From Hordeum vulgare subsp. vulgare (Eukaryota; Streptophyta; Magnoliopsida; Poales; Poaceae), in contig NC_058519.1 of assembly GCF_904849725.1 (NCBI RefSeq), positions 532,650,316 through 532,714,315 of the forward strand: DNA of 64,000 nucleotides, written 5' to 3'. This document shows, piece after piece, positions 1 to 11,518 of the stretch; the stretch's first letter is position 1; each line of letters opens with the position of its first letter. Below the pieces are notes generated by a model that saw nothing but the letters and a program-made list of their open reading frames with translations, was not told where the DNA came from and did no database searches. The position numbers were made by a program, and so were the translations under genes.

Positions 1-454
1 ACACCTTCAGAGATACCTGTAGAGCACCTTTATAGTCACCCAGTTACGTTGCGACGTTTGATACACACAAAGCATTCCTCCGGTGTCAGTGAGTTATATG
101 ATCTCATGGTCATAGGAACAAATACTTGACACGCAGAAAACAGTAGCAACAAAATGACACGATCAACATGCTATGTCTATTAGTTTGGGTCTAGTCCATC
201 ACGTGATTCTCCTAATGACGTGATCCAGTTATCAAGCAACAACACCTTGTTCATAATCAGAAGACACTGACTATCATTGATCAACTGGCTAGCCAACTAG
301 AGGCATGCTAGGGACGGTGTTTTGTCTATGTATCCACACATGTAAATGAGTCTTCATTCAATACAATTATAGCATGGATAATAAACTATTATCTTGATAT
401 AGGAATTATAATAATAACTATATTTATTATTGCCTCTAGGGCATAATTCCAACA
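1..454 (-). mobile_element. Ty1/copia LTR fragment (Angela/BARE-1-like)
   Basis: This is the 5' part of a copia LTR in minus orientation, running off the left window edge. Its terminus lies at 451-454: the reverse complement begins TGTTGGAATTATGCCC, which I recognise as the usual start of Angela/BARE-1/WIS LTRs in Triticeae. The same sequence with divergence recurs at about 8100-8565. DNA to the right of 454 has no PPT complement, so this is a solo LTR or the 5' LTR of an element whose body lies left of the window. It appears inserted into the family T LTR that follows. Confidence 0.8.
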
Positions 455-847
455 GGACTCCCTCCCTGTTCCTCTGCTTCGGTTCAACGACAGGGGCTTC
501 TTCATCGGCGATCTTCTTCCCCTCCAGCGACTTCTCCATTGATCGGCGCCCTTCCTCCTTCCCCTAGGTGAGCAGGAGCTCCTCCCTCCTTCCTCCCTCC
601 TTCTTGCCGCTTAGATCGAACAGGGGCTCGCCGGTAGGGAGTGGCATAGCAGGGGCTTCTCCCCCCCGGTAGCGTTTGGTTTAGGGGCCCGCCTCTCTAT
701 CATGGTGCAGCAGCAGCAGCAGCACGGCGAGGCAGCCGGCGTTCCTTCCCTGTCGAGACGCATCTCTGTGTTGTGCAGAGCAGAGCACGCAGTAGTGGTG
801 TTATATCTTGCAAGATCGCCCTTCTCTGTCAAGCTCGTGTCATGTAT

Positions 848-920
848 CCTAGTGGTGTGTAGCGCGTCAGCATGTTTGTGTGATCTGTCAGGTGCAGGGT
901 TCGAGTCCCCGGTGGTGCAC
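848..920 (+). other. tRNA-like module 1 (Pol III box B)
   Basis: A perfect box B, GGTTCGAGTCC, lies at 898-908, preceded by AGCGCGTCAG at 861-870, which resembles a D-arm. The T-stem forms four of five pairs around the TTCGAGT loop. No complete acceptor stem could be paired by eye, so this is a tRNA-like remnant or SINE-type head rather than a functional tRNA gene. Confidence 0.4.
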
Positions 921-1010
921 CGCCCCTTTTTGGGTTTTATTTTCCCTGTTCATTAGTTGTAGCAACAGCAGGAGGGTAAACTGCTATGTTCCCCTCTCTT
1001 TGTCAAAACC

Positions 1011-1082
1011 ATGACAGTAGCAGAGTGGTTGCACCGCAGGCCAGCAACCAGGAGCTCTGGGGTTCGATTCCCTACGAGTACT
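1011..1082 (+). other. tRNA-like module 2 (box A and box B)
   Basis: A box A match, TAGCAGAGTGG, lies at 1018-1028 and an exact box B, GGTTCGATTCC, at 1061-1071. Spacing between them is normal for a tRNA. The seven-base loop TTCGATT is flanked by a five-base-pair stem (one G-U pair). The acceptor stem pairs poorly, so tRNA function is unlikely. Best read as a tRNA-derived module within the LTR leader. Confidence 0.45.
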
Positions 1083-1589
1083 TTTATTTTTTTGTTGCAT
1101 TACTTATGTTTTTGCATTGTTGGCTTGCATAGATGGAAGAGGTTGTTAGTTCTTCATGTGGGTATTTTTTTTCTTGCTTGCTCCCAACAGCAAGTGTTGC
1201 TAGTATTGCTGGCTTGGTAGTTGCATAAGCATGTGTAGGTTGTGTGATGCATGTGTGTGCAAGTATCATGTGTGTGTGTGTACCTTGTGAGTGATTGGCA
1301 CCATGAGATGATGCATATGTAGGTGCATGTGCTAGTATAATCTTGTGCTTGCAAGCATAGTGGAGTGTGTGTATGTGTGTGGGTGGTTTCCCCCTCACCA
1401 CATATAATTTGTGTATGTGAGCTTGTTCTAGTGATGATTGCTATGAAAGAATGTGTACGTTTGTGTTTTGATCAAGAGCATGAGGTGTTGTGGGTGATTA
1501 TGGAGTAGATGTGTGTGTGTGGAACTTTCCCACCTTTGCAAACTATGTACCTTCACATGACCATAGGTGAGAGGGCATGGTGTTGTGTG

Positions 1590-1662
1590 TGTGTGGATAG
1601 TTGGGTAGATGAGCTTGTTGATGTGCATAACACATACATGGGGTTCAAACCCTCATGTCACT
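1590..1662 (+). other. tRNA-like module 3 (box B hairpin)
   Basis: Box B-like GGTTCAAACCC lies at 1642-1652. The loop TTCAAAC is closed by a seven-pair stem, CATGGGG with CCTCATG (one G-T pair). Upstream TAGTTGGGTAGATGAG (1598-1613) is a loose box A candidate. It is the third such module within 800 bp. Confidence 0.35.
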
Positions 1663-4600
1663 ATTGTCTTGTGCACATGAGCATATCTATGTAGTAGTTG
1701 TTCTAGTGATAGTCACATGAGTTGTTGCACTATTCACTATACATGATTTGGAGTAGCTTCTTCCTTCTTAATTTGTGGTCACTTGCTCCAAGAAAGTGTA
1801 TGCTTATTTTATATGTTTTTGGGGTAGAATCTCCCAAGGAATCCATTAGTGAACTCTGTTTTGCCATTGAAACATTTTCTGGAGATGACATATTTTCATT
1901 TTCTTCCATGTTTGGAGCTTGGTTCCATGAGTTTTGGTGAGCCTTTGTGATTCTTTCTTGGTTGTGCTAGTAGAGGGTGACCCCCTCTACCTCATGTTGG
2001 TTTCATCTCATCATTAGGATTCCATATGTGCAAGTTAGGCCCACTCAAAGTAGGCATGTGGCTGAAATTCCAGATTAGTGAAAATCATGTTCACTAAGTC
2101 TGAGAATCTGTTTATATTTTCGACTCCTGTAGATGAGGTTGTGCAGGTCAATGTATTGTGATATAGCCTTAGCTTTCAACTAGAAAGTGGGACCTGATAT
2201 GTTTTTCTATCTCCTTGTAAAATTTCATGTCATTTGGAGTCGTGTAGATATTGTTTTGGCTGCTGTCAAAATGCTTCAGGGCATAGGCACAAAGTGAGAA
2301 TCTGGAATTTTCACTAAGTCCCTGAAAACGGATGTTTTTGGGCAAGTTTGCAGCCTTGTAACTTTCTGTGTTTAATTCCTTTTGGTGTGATTATTGCCTG
2401 TGCTTGTAGTACTCTTGGCTAGCTACAGCCACATATATTATTTGTCATAGTTGGGTGGTTGTAGGTGCTTTGCATGTAGCTCACAATGTGCTATGATGCA
2501 GTTTATGGCAGATTGTGTAGTTTTGACATTTTGATGTTTGTGAGTGCTTAGTTGATGTTGTGGTGTTCTTATTTGCTCCAGCCCATTCATGTTGGTTTGT
2601 TTTATGTCTTGGAAACCTGGGAATACCAGATTTGTGCCATTTGAGTGTGTGGTGATGATTTTGACACGTAGGGCTTCATATCTTGTTTCGTTGATTCCCG
2701 TTGATCCGTAGCTCCGATTGTAATGTTCTTTATATGGTTTTGCATCGTTTTCACGAGACGCATCTGATCATATCATTCTTGTGCATGTAAAAATAGGTTA
2801 GCACAAAGTTATGTCCAGGAACTTGTTTTAACTCCTTAAGCTTGTGCTAGTGATAGAAATACTGATGCATGCTCATATTCATCTCATGCATCATGTGATT
2901 GTTGCATCTTGAGGTGCTGTTGTTCATTGGATGTTATTCTTATGTTGGGTAGCACCGGGATCGGAGAACGAATATGTGGAGTCAGGAGATTACGTGCAGG
3001 ACGATCAAGAACCATTCCAAGCTGAGGATCTCACATGAAGATGATATGACCTTGATTCCATCTCTAGACTTGTTATGCTAGATTACGTTTCCTTGTCATA
3101 TGCTCGCTGCCTACCACTGAAATATTTGCCTCTCGATATGCCATGAACCCAAACACTGATCCCTTCCTAGCAAACTTGAATGGCTAAGTAGGCTCTGCTC
3201 AGCTACTAATGTTAGCGTTGCTAGATGCAGGTGCTTTGTCTCATGTGTTAACATGAGCTTGATATCATTATCATAAATTCTGTTATTTAATTAATGCACC
3301 TATATACTTGGTAAATAACGGAAGGCCTAGCCTTTTGTCGGGTGCTTTGTTCTGTTATTGCCGCCATAGTTACCGGCTACCGGTGTTTGATTCCATATTG
3401 ATCGCTACTAACACGTTCGGGGTTGTTATGGGGACCCCCTTGATAAATCGCGTAGTGTTAAGACTTGTCCGGCAGGACCCAACATTGGTTTTAATCTGCT
3501 AATCACCTAATAATAATCTGCATAGGGAATAGCTACCCCGAGGAATTTAATCAACAACCCGGGCCAGTGCTCCTCTTGAGTGTTGGTCCCAGCTGAGCGA
3601 TGTCCGGGGCCCCAATGGTCACCCACAGGTTTAGCCATCCCGACGTCTAGCTCATCCGTCGTGTCCTGAGACTAAGATACGCGACTCTTATCAGGGTCGT
3701 CGACATGACGGGAGGTCCTGCTAGTCTTGTCTTACCTTAGCGATATATCTTGCGTATAGGAATCCCGGTGAAGCTTTGGTTCTCCCCTGTGTTGAGGTTT
3801 TCCTCTAAGGAATCCGACGAGATCACGAGATTCGTGATAGAGGATTACTTTGCCGCCTGCGTACGTTTGTGATGGACTAGTTGGAGCACCCCTACAGGGT
3901 TTAATCTTCCGGAAAGCCGTGCCCGCGGTTATGTGGCAACTTGGAATATTTTGTTAACATCCGGTATTAGATAACTTAAACATAAGCTAATAAAATTGCC
4001 AACCGTGTGCGTAACCGTGACTGTCCCCTCGAAGATCTCTCTTCGATCGGGAACACGGTGGGGTTATGATTGACGTAGGTGGGTGTTCAGGATCACTTAG
4101 TGATCAAGTATTCTCGACCGCTAGTATAGACCAGCTTCATATATATGTTCTACGTAAGTTAGCCACCATATCAAGCTTAGGATGCTGCAACCTTAAACAC
4201 TCCACCCTATCCAACCTAATAACTTGACTAGTTCTGGCACCGAGGTCATAGATTGTTGAGTCCCCATGGCTCACAGATTCCTTCACAACACCAACAGGTT
4301 CAGGTACCCCAGAGATAGGTGATCCCGACGACACGCAGCTGGCGTGGCAGTACGATGAGGAGACCGACCGCCTATACGTGAACTATCCAGAAGATTGAGG
4401 CATTGTCGTGATCGTGGGCCAGCAGGTAGGGTAGCATAGCCTTTTCTCTGTTTTGAAGTCCGTAGTGGAACTACTTTGGTTGTATGCGTGATGTACTCTG
4501 ATATATTTATGAGAAGGCAATTGAACCCCTGATTGTCTATCTTTTATTATTATGTATGTGCTGTGTTACCTGTTTGTGAGACGCTTAGATGCGCTCCTTT

Positions 4601-4849
4601 CCAATTCGGGGCCTCGATCCCCAGATCGGAAAGGACCGCATCTTGGTTGTTACAGTATTATCCATGGAAGATTGAAAATACAGTAACCCAACATCAGCAT
4701 AAGTAGAATTTAAGTTTGCTACAGTACCTAAGGAAGTGGTGGTTTGCTTTCTTATACTAATGTTATCACGAGTTTCTGTTTAAGTTTCATGTTGTGAAGT
4801 TTTCAAGTTTTGGGTGAAGTTCTTATAGACAAAAAGATAAAGAGTGGCA

Positions 4850-4945
4850 AGAGCTCAAGCTTGGGGATGCCCAAGGCACCCCAAGAGATTCAAGGATGCC
4901 GTAAAAGCCTAAGCTTGGGGATGCCCCGGGAAGGCATCCCCTCTC
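4850..4945 (+). repeat. Duplicated PPT-like hairpin region
   Basis: AAGCTTGGGGATGCCC occurs at 4856-4871 and again at 4911-4926, nearly identical to the real PPT next to the LTR (AAGATTGGGGATGC, 6861-6874). Each copy can form a hairpin with downstream bases: CTTGGGG with CCCCAAG in the first, GGGGATGCC with GGCATCCCC in the second. Confidence 0.6.
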
Positions 4946-6860
4946 TCGTCTTCAATCCATCGGTAACGTTACTTGGGGCTACATTTTTATTCACCACATG
5001 TTATGTGTTTTGCTTGGAGTGTCTTGTATCGTAGGAGTCTTTTATTTTTGTTGTGTCACAATCATCCTTGCTGCACACCTAGAGAGAGAGACATGCACTC
5101 ACCGTGATTTTGTCGAGCTTCACTTATATCCTTTGGTAGACAATTCAGCTCACATGTGCTTCACTTATATCTTTTGAGCTAGTTGATTTTTCTCTATGTG
5201 CTTCACTTATATCTTTTAGAGCACGGCGGTGCATAGCTTGGTAGTTGATCTATGCTTTGAAAGTAGTCTCAAAAGGGGTAGTTATCCAAAGGGATACGAA
5301 AACTTCCACCTTCATGTGCATTGAATAGTTAGAGAAGTTTGATTCATCTCAACTAGTTTTGTGTTGTGGTTATGGTAATATTGAAGTTATGCTAGTACGG
5401 TGTTGTGGATCTAGAAATACTTGTGTTGAAGTTAGTGATTCTCGTAGCATGCACGTATGGTGAACCACTATGTGATGAAGTCTGAGCATGATTAGTCTAT
5501 TGATTGTCATCCTTTGTGTGGCGGTCGGGATCGCGCGATGGTTTATACCTACCAACCCTTCCCCTAGGAGTATGCGTTGAATGCTTTATTTCGATTACTA
5601 ATAAAACTTTTGCAACAATTATATGAGTTCTTCATGACTAATGTTGAGTCCATGGTTTAGATGCACTTTCACCTTCCACCATCATTATCTTCTTTAGTGC
5701 AGTGCAACTTTCGCCGGTGCACAAAACCCACCATTAGCCTCCCTCAAAAAAACCACCATACCTACCTACTATGGCTTTTTAAAGTCATTCCGAGATATAT
5801 TGCCATGCAACTACCACCATGACATGTGCAACCAAGTCCACATTGCCATTGCATGATCATAATTAGCTAGCATGATGTCTTCATTTATGTCTATGCCATG
5901 CTAGATCATTGTCACGGTACACTACCGAAGGCATTACATATAGAGTCATCATTGCTCTAAGTTTTGAGTTGTAAGTGTGATGATCATCATTGATGGAGCA
6001 TTGTCCCATGTGAGGAAATAAAAGAGGCCAAAGATGCCCACCTAAAAAAAGAGCCCAAAGAGCCCATCCAAAAAAATGAGAGAAAAAGAGAGAAGGGACA
6101 ATGCTACCACTTTTCCACACTTGTGCGTATTGAGAACCATGATCTTCATGATGGAGAGTCTCTCGTTTTGTCACCACCATATAGCTAGTGGGAGTTTTTC
6201 ATTATGTATAACTTGGCTTGTATATTCCAATGATAGGCTTCCTCAAAATTTCCTTAGGTCTTCGTGAGCAAGCAAGTTGGATGCACACCCACTAGTTTCC
6301 TTTAAGAGATTTCACATACCCTTAGCTCTAGTGCATCATTTGTATGGCAATCCCTACTCATTCACATTGATATCTATTCATGAGCATCTCCACAGCTCAT
6401 TGATATGCCTAGTAAATGTGATCATCTTCTCCTTGTTTGTCTTGGAACCTCCACCACACTCCACACCACTTATAGTGCTAAAACCATGGCTCACGCTCAT
6501 GTATTGCGTGAGAGTTGAAAAAGTTTGAGAAAATAAAGGTGTTAAAAAATTACTTGGCCAATACCGGGGTTGTGCATGATTTAAATTCGTTGTGCAATGA
6601 TGATAGAGCATAGCCAGACTATATGATTTTGTAGGGATAACTTTATTTTGGCCTTGTTATTTTGAATGTTCATGATTACTTTGCTAGTTTGCTTGAAGTA
6701 TTATTGTTTCCACGTCAATAGCAAACTATTGTTTTGAATCTAATGGATCTGAACATTCACGTCAGATAAGAGGAGTTACAAAGGACATCTATGCTAGGTA
6801 GCATGAAAGCATAAAAAATTCATTCTTTATCACTTCCCTACTCGAGGACGAGCAGGAGTT

Positions 6861-6875
6861 AAGATTGGGGATGCT
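6861..6875 (+). promoter_or_regulatory. Polypurine tract of the gypsy element
   Basis: AAGATTGGGGATGCT directly precedes the LTR start at 6876 and is the expected plus-strand primer tract. It fixes the element as plus-strand and the following LTR as its 3' LTR. Confidence 0.7.
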
Positions 6876-7512
6876 TGATACGTCTCAAACGTATCTATAA
6901 TTTTTGATGGTTTCACGCTGTTATCTTGTCAACTTTGGATGTTTTGTTTACCTTTTATATCTTTTTTGGGACTAACTTATTAACTCAGTGCCAAGCGCCA
7001 GTTCTTGTTTTTTCTATGTTTTTTACTCTTTCCGGATCTGATTTTGGAACGGAGTCCAAACGGAATAATTCTTTCGCGATGATTTTTTGTGGAAAATATC
7101 AAAAATACCGAAGAAAAAGATACCGGAGGGGGGCCACAAGGGCGCCACAAGCCCTGTCGCCCCCCACCCCCTAGGTCACGCCAACCAAGCTTGTGGGCCC
7201 CTCGGGGGCCCACTTGATGCAACTCCACCGCCATATGGTCCTATAAATTCAGAAACCTCCAGAAAGAAACCAAGATCGGGAGTTCCGCCGCCGCAAGTTC
7301 CTGTTTCCGCGAGATCTTATCTGGAGACCCTTCCCGGTGCCCTTCCGGAGGGTACTTTGGAGTTGGAGGGCCTCTTCATCAACATCATCGCCCGTCCAAT
7401 GACTGGTGAGTAGTGCACTTCAGACCTACGGGTCCGTAGTTAGTAGCTAGATGGCTTCTTCTCTCTCTTGGATCTTCAATACAAAGTTCTCCATGATCTT
7501 CATGGAGATCTA
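6876..7512 (+). mobile_element. Truncated 3' LTR of gypsy (TGATACGTCTC family)
   Basis: The LTR begins TGATACGTCTCAAACGTATC, characteristic of a very common Triticeae gypsy family. It contains the transcribed region with the tract GTGAGTAGTGCACTTCAGACC near 7405. It stops about 7512, after GGAGATCTAC, where sequence switches to the LTR of a minus-strand copia element. No TSD is visible at this switch, so it is a deletion or recombination junction. Confidence 0.75.
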
Positions 7513-8565
7513 CCCGAGAACCCTTTCAGCACTCCCGGTACAACACCGGAAATCCCCAAAACTATTCTTGAACCCGAATACCACTTTCCTATATATAAAA
7601 CTTTACCTTCGGACCATTCTGGAGCTCCTCGTGATGTCCGAGACTCTGAACAACCTTCGGTTACCAAAACACATAACTCAATAATACCAAAACATCGTTG
7701 AACCTTAATTGTGCAAACCCTGCGAGTTCAAGAACTATGCGGACATGACCGGGATATTCTCCGGTCAATAACCAACGGCGGGACCTGGATGGCCACATTG
7801 GTTCCTACATATTCTATGAAGATCTTTATCGGTTGAAGCTCTATATCAAGGATTCAATTAATCATGTCTAATGTTCCCTTTGTTGATCGGTATGTTAGTT
7901 TCCAAGATACGATCGTCGGTATCTGCATACCTAGTTCAATCTCGTTATCAGAAAGTCTCTTTTACTTGTTCCGTAATACAAGATCACGTGACTAACTCAT
8001 TAGTCACATTCCTTGCAAGCTTCTTGTGACGTTGTATTACCGAGTGGGCCCTCGAGATACCTCTCCGTCATACGGAGTGACAAATCCTAGTCTTGATCCA
8101 TTCCAACCCTATAAACACCCTCGAAGATACCTGTAGAGCACCTTTATAGTCACCCAGTTATGTTGTGATGTTTCATACACACAAGGCATTCCTCCGGTGT
8201 CCGGGAGTTGCATGATGTCATGGTCATAGGAACAGATACTTTTACATGCAGAAAACAATAGCAATAAACTGACACGAACATACGATATGTTCATAATTTG
8301 GGTCTTGTCCATCACATCATTCTCCTAATGATGTGATCCCGTTATCAAATGACAACTCATGTTTATGGCCAGGAAACCTTGACCATCTTTGATCAACGAG
8401 CTAGTCCTATAGAGGCTCATTAGGGACAGTATGTTGTCTATGTATCCACACTCGTATTTGAATTTCCAATTAATACAATTATAGCATGGATGGTAAACGA
8501 TTATCATGAACAAAGAAATATAATAATAACCACTTTATTATTTCCTCTAGGGCATATTTCGAACA
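7513..8565 (-). mobile_element. 3' LTR of minus-strand copia element (truncated)
   Basis: Related to 1-454. Its 5' end is at 8565 (reverse complement TGTTCGAAATATGCCC), followed on the right by the PPT complement (8566-8577, minus-strand AAAGCGGGATAT). That places the element body to the right. The left end lacks the terminal CA-type end and about 0.7 kb compared with the 1.7-1.8 kb usual for this group, as remembered. Confidence 0.75.
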
Positions 8566-10995
8566 ATATCCCGCTTTCACCAGAGTAAATAATCTAGCTC
8601 ACATCACTATGTGATTTACATTGTAATGAATCTAACACCCATATTGTTCTTGTGTTTATAATGTTTCACTCGTGGAAGAATCTAACACCCATATTGTTCT
8701 TGTCAACGGGTCTGCAACATTCAGATCCGTGTGCACTTTGCAAAATCTTATGTCCTCCTCCTTGATATAACCGCAGATGGAATTGAAGCATTGCTTTACG
8801 TGTCTGGTCCTCTTGTGGAACATTGGTTCCTCGGCTAGAGAATGGCACCAGCGTTGTCGCAGAACAGAGTCATTGTATCCAGTGCACTCAGCACAACTCC
8901 AAGATCTGTCATGAACTCCTTCATCCAGACACCTTCTTTAGTCGCCTCTAAGGCAGCTGTGTACTCCGCTTCGCATGTGGAATCAGCTACCACGCTTTGC
9001 TTGGAACTGCACCAGCTTACCACAACACCATTGAGAATAAATACGTATCCGGTTTGAGACTCGACTCGGGATCAGTGTCAAAGCTTGCATCGACGTAACC
9101 CTTTACGATGAGCTCTTGATCACCTCCATACACGAGAAACATATCTTTGGTCCTTTTCAGGTACTTCAGAATATTCTTGACCGATGTCGAGTGTTCCATT
9201 CATGTATCACTTTGAAACCTTCCCACTATACTTGTGGCGAGGATGACATCAGGTCTTGTGCACAGCATTGCATGCATGATAGAGCCTATGGCTGAAGCAT
9301 AGGGGACGACACTCATCTTTTCTCTATCTTCTTCAGTCACCGGGCATTGAGTCTTACTCAGCTTCACATCTTGGAATACAGGCAAGAACCCTTTCTTGGA
9401 CTGGTCCATTTTGAACTTCTTCAAAACTTTGTCAAGATATGTGCTCTGTGAAAGTCCTATTAACCGTCTCGATCTATCTCTATAGATCTTGATGCCTAAT
9501 ATGTAAGCAACTTCTCCTAGGTCCTTGATTGAAATACTCCTATTCAAATAACCCTTTACACTTCCAAAAATTATATATTGTTTCCAATCAGCAATATGTC
9601 ATCCACATATAATATTAGAAATGCTATAGAGCTCCCACTCACTTTCTTGTAAATACAAGCTTCTCCATAAAATTGAATAAACTGAAACGCCTTGATCACC
9701 TCATCAAAGCATTGATTCCAAGTCTGAGATGCTTGCACCAGTACGTAAATGGATCACTGGAGTTTGCATACTTTGTCAGCATTCCTTTGATCGACAAAAC
9801 CTTCCGGTTGCATCGTATACAACTCTTCCTTAAGGAAACCGTTAAGGAACGTTGTTTTGACATCCATGTGCCAAATTTCATAATCGAAAAAGGCATCTAT
9901 TGCCAACATTATTTTGATGGACTTAAGCATCACTACGGGTGAGAAAGTCACATCATAGTCAACTCCTTGAACTTGTCAAAAACCCTTGGCCACAAGTTGA
10001 GCTTCATAGACGGTGATATTACCGTCTGTGTCCGTCTTCTTCTTAAAGATCCATTTATTTTTGCCCTTCAGGTAATACTTCCAAAGTCCACACTTTATTT
10101 TCATACATGGATCCTATCTCGGATTTCATGGCCTCTAACCATTTGTTGGAATCCAGGCCCACCATTGCTTCTTCATTGTTCGTAGGTTCATTGTCGTCCA
10201 ACAACATGATGCTTAAGACAGGGTTACCGTACCACTCAGGAGCGGTGCGTGCCCTTGTCAACCTACGAGGTTCGATAACAACTTGATCTGAAGCTTCATG
10301 ATCATCATCATTGGCTTCCTCTTCAACTGGTGTATGCTCCACACAAACATCTTTCTGTGCTGCGCTACTCTCTAGTTGAAGTATCGGTTCTACAACCTCA
10401 TCAAGTTCTATCTTCCTCCCACTCAATTCTTTCGAGAGAAACTCTTTCTCAAGAAATGTTCTGTTTTTAGTGACAAACACTTTGCCTCTGGATTTTAGAT
10501 AGAAGGTGTACCCAACTGTCTCTTTTCGGTACCCTATGAAGACGCATTTCTCCGCTTTGAGTTCTAGCTTTTCTGGCTGAAGCTTTTTGACATAAGCATC
10601 ACATCCCCAAACTTTAAGAAACGACAACTTTGGTTTCTTGCCAAACCACAACTTGTATGGCATCATCTCAATGGATTTTGATGGTGCCCTATTTAAAGTG
10701 AATGCAGTTGTCTCTAATGCATAACCCCAAAATGATAATGACAAATTGGCAAGAGAGATCATAGAACAGACCATATCCATAAAGTACGATTACGACGTTC
10801 GGACACACCATTACACTGTGGTGTTCCAAGCGGTGTCAAGTGTGAAACAATTCCACATTATCTTAGGTGAGTGCCGAACTCATAACTCAGATATTCTCCT
10901 CCATGATCAGATCGTAGGAATTTGATCTTCTTGTTACGATGATTCTCCACTTCACTCTAAAATTGCTTGAACTTTTCAAACATTTCTATAGGATC
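8566..10995 (-). pseudogene. Decayed Ty1/copia pol (integrase C-terminus, RT, RNase H)
   Basis: Minus-strand remains of a copia polyprotein in the diagnostic order integrase, reverse transcriptase, RNase H. The best open segment (10055-10780) holds the integrase C-terminal region with SIEMMPYKLWFGKKP and KVWGCDAYVK, and runs into the RT start (NKWLEAMKSEIGSMYENKVW). The RT active-site core reads LYVDDILL at about 9592-9615, outside any long open frame. The segment at 9200-9547 carries the RT connection region, and 8835-9023 carries the RNase H block SVVADSTCEAEY with CDNAGAI. Frameshifts and stops separate all parts. The integrase N-terminus, gag and 5' LTR are missing beyond about 10995. Confidence 0.85.
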
Positions 10996-11190
10996 GAAAG
11001 TATGTCTAGATGGGGATGATTAGACTGCTTGACCAATAAAAAACTTAGCATTTTCTCAATTTTAGTTGTGGGCAAGTTTTAGCAAATATGGCAAGTCAAC
11101 TACACCCTACACATGCATATCTATGAGTATAGTAGCGGAATGTAAAACATGCAATAATAAAGCCCTGCTAAGCTGTCATCACCAACACCT
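10996..11190. other. Unassigned repeat fragment
   Basis: About 200 bp between the broken minus-strand copia pol and the recognisable plus-strand copia LTR end. It looks like repetitive noncoding DNA but I cannot assign it. It may be the upstream part of the following LTR. Confidence 0.35.
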
Positions 11191-11505
11191 CACCACGTTG
11201 TCATGCTGCCGGAGGACTCGGGCTAATACACCATCGCTCGCTGGATCGAGGAAGGTGTCACCAAGTTGTACGTGTGTTGAACGTGGAGGTGTCATCCGTT
11301 CAGCATGTGATCGGGACATCGCGGGACGGTTCATAACTCGATCACGAAGACGTACAACTACATCAACCGCGTTCTTGAACGCTTTCGCTTAGCGATCTAC
11401 AAGGGTATGTAGATTCAATCTCTCCTCTCATAGATGGCCATCACCATGGATAGATCGTGTTCGCATGTAGGATATTTTTGTTTACCATGCAACATTCCCC
11501 AATAG
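11191..11505 (+). mobile_element. 3' end of a plus-strand copia 5' LTR
   Basis: Recognisable as the end of a Triticeae copia LTR: it runs through CGCTGGATCGAGGAAGG, ACGAAGACGTACAACTACATC and TCTACAAGGGTATGTAGAT to a terminus ATTCCCCAATA at 11505 (canonical CCCCAACA with one change). A PBS-like TGGCATCATGAG follows at 11507-11518. Confidence 0.7.
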
Positions 11506-11506
11506 T

Positions 11507-11518
11507 GGCATCATGAGT
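11507..11518 (+). promoter_or_regulatory. Primer-binding site of copia element (degenerate)
   Basis: TGGCATCATGAG starts two bases after the LTR end and resembles the initiator-Met tRNA PBS TGGTATCAGAGC with substitutions. Confidence 0.6.

Larger units (their letters stand above)
455..4654 (+). mobile_element. Long gypsy-type LTR, family T copy 1 (truncated)
   Basis: A diverged copy of the LTR that is better preserved at 29086-33023 and 45134-45875. Shared blocks include 1788-1815 with 30815-30840, the stretch at 3290-3500 with 32550-32750, and 3740-4330 with 45134-45700. It ends at 4651-4654 with TTACA, matching the TGTGAC start of copy 2 as an inverted terminal dinucleotide context. The upstream leader (455-1780) is GC-rich then TG-rich and does not match copy 2. 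It contains three tRNA-like modules. I find no supported coding region: the short open frames here are not conserved between copies. Confidence 0.65.
4655..6875 (+). mobile_element. 3' noncoding region of a plus-strand gypsy element
   Basis: About 2.2 kb of noncoding internal sequence that I recognise as lying between pol and the 3' LTR of an abundant Triticeae gypsy family whose LTR starts TGATACGTCTC. It contains direct repeats of TGCTTCACTTATATC near 5117-5215 and two PPT-like tracts at 4856-4871 and 4911-4926. No long open frame is present. The left edge at 4655 abuts the end of the family T LTR, so the element's coding part is missing here. I do not assign a family name. Confidence 0.7.

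Noticed and set aside
1..8565. LTRs at 1-454 and 7513-8565 as the pair of one copia element
   Set aside because: Both are minus strand, but the second has its PPT and interior on the right and the first has no PPT complement to its right. They are two separate insertions.
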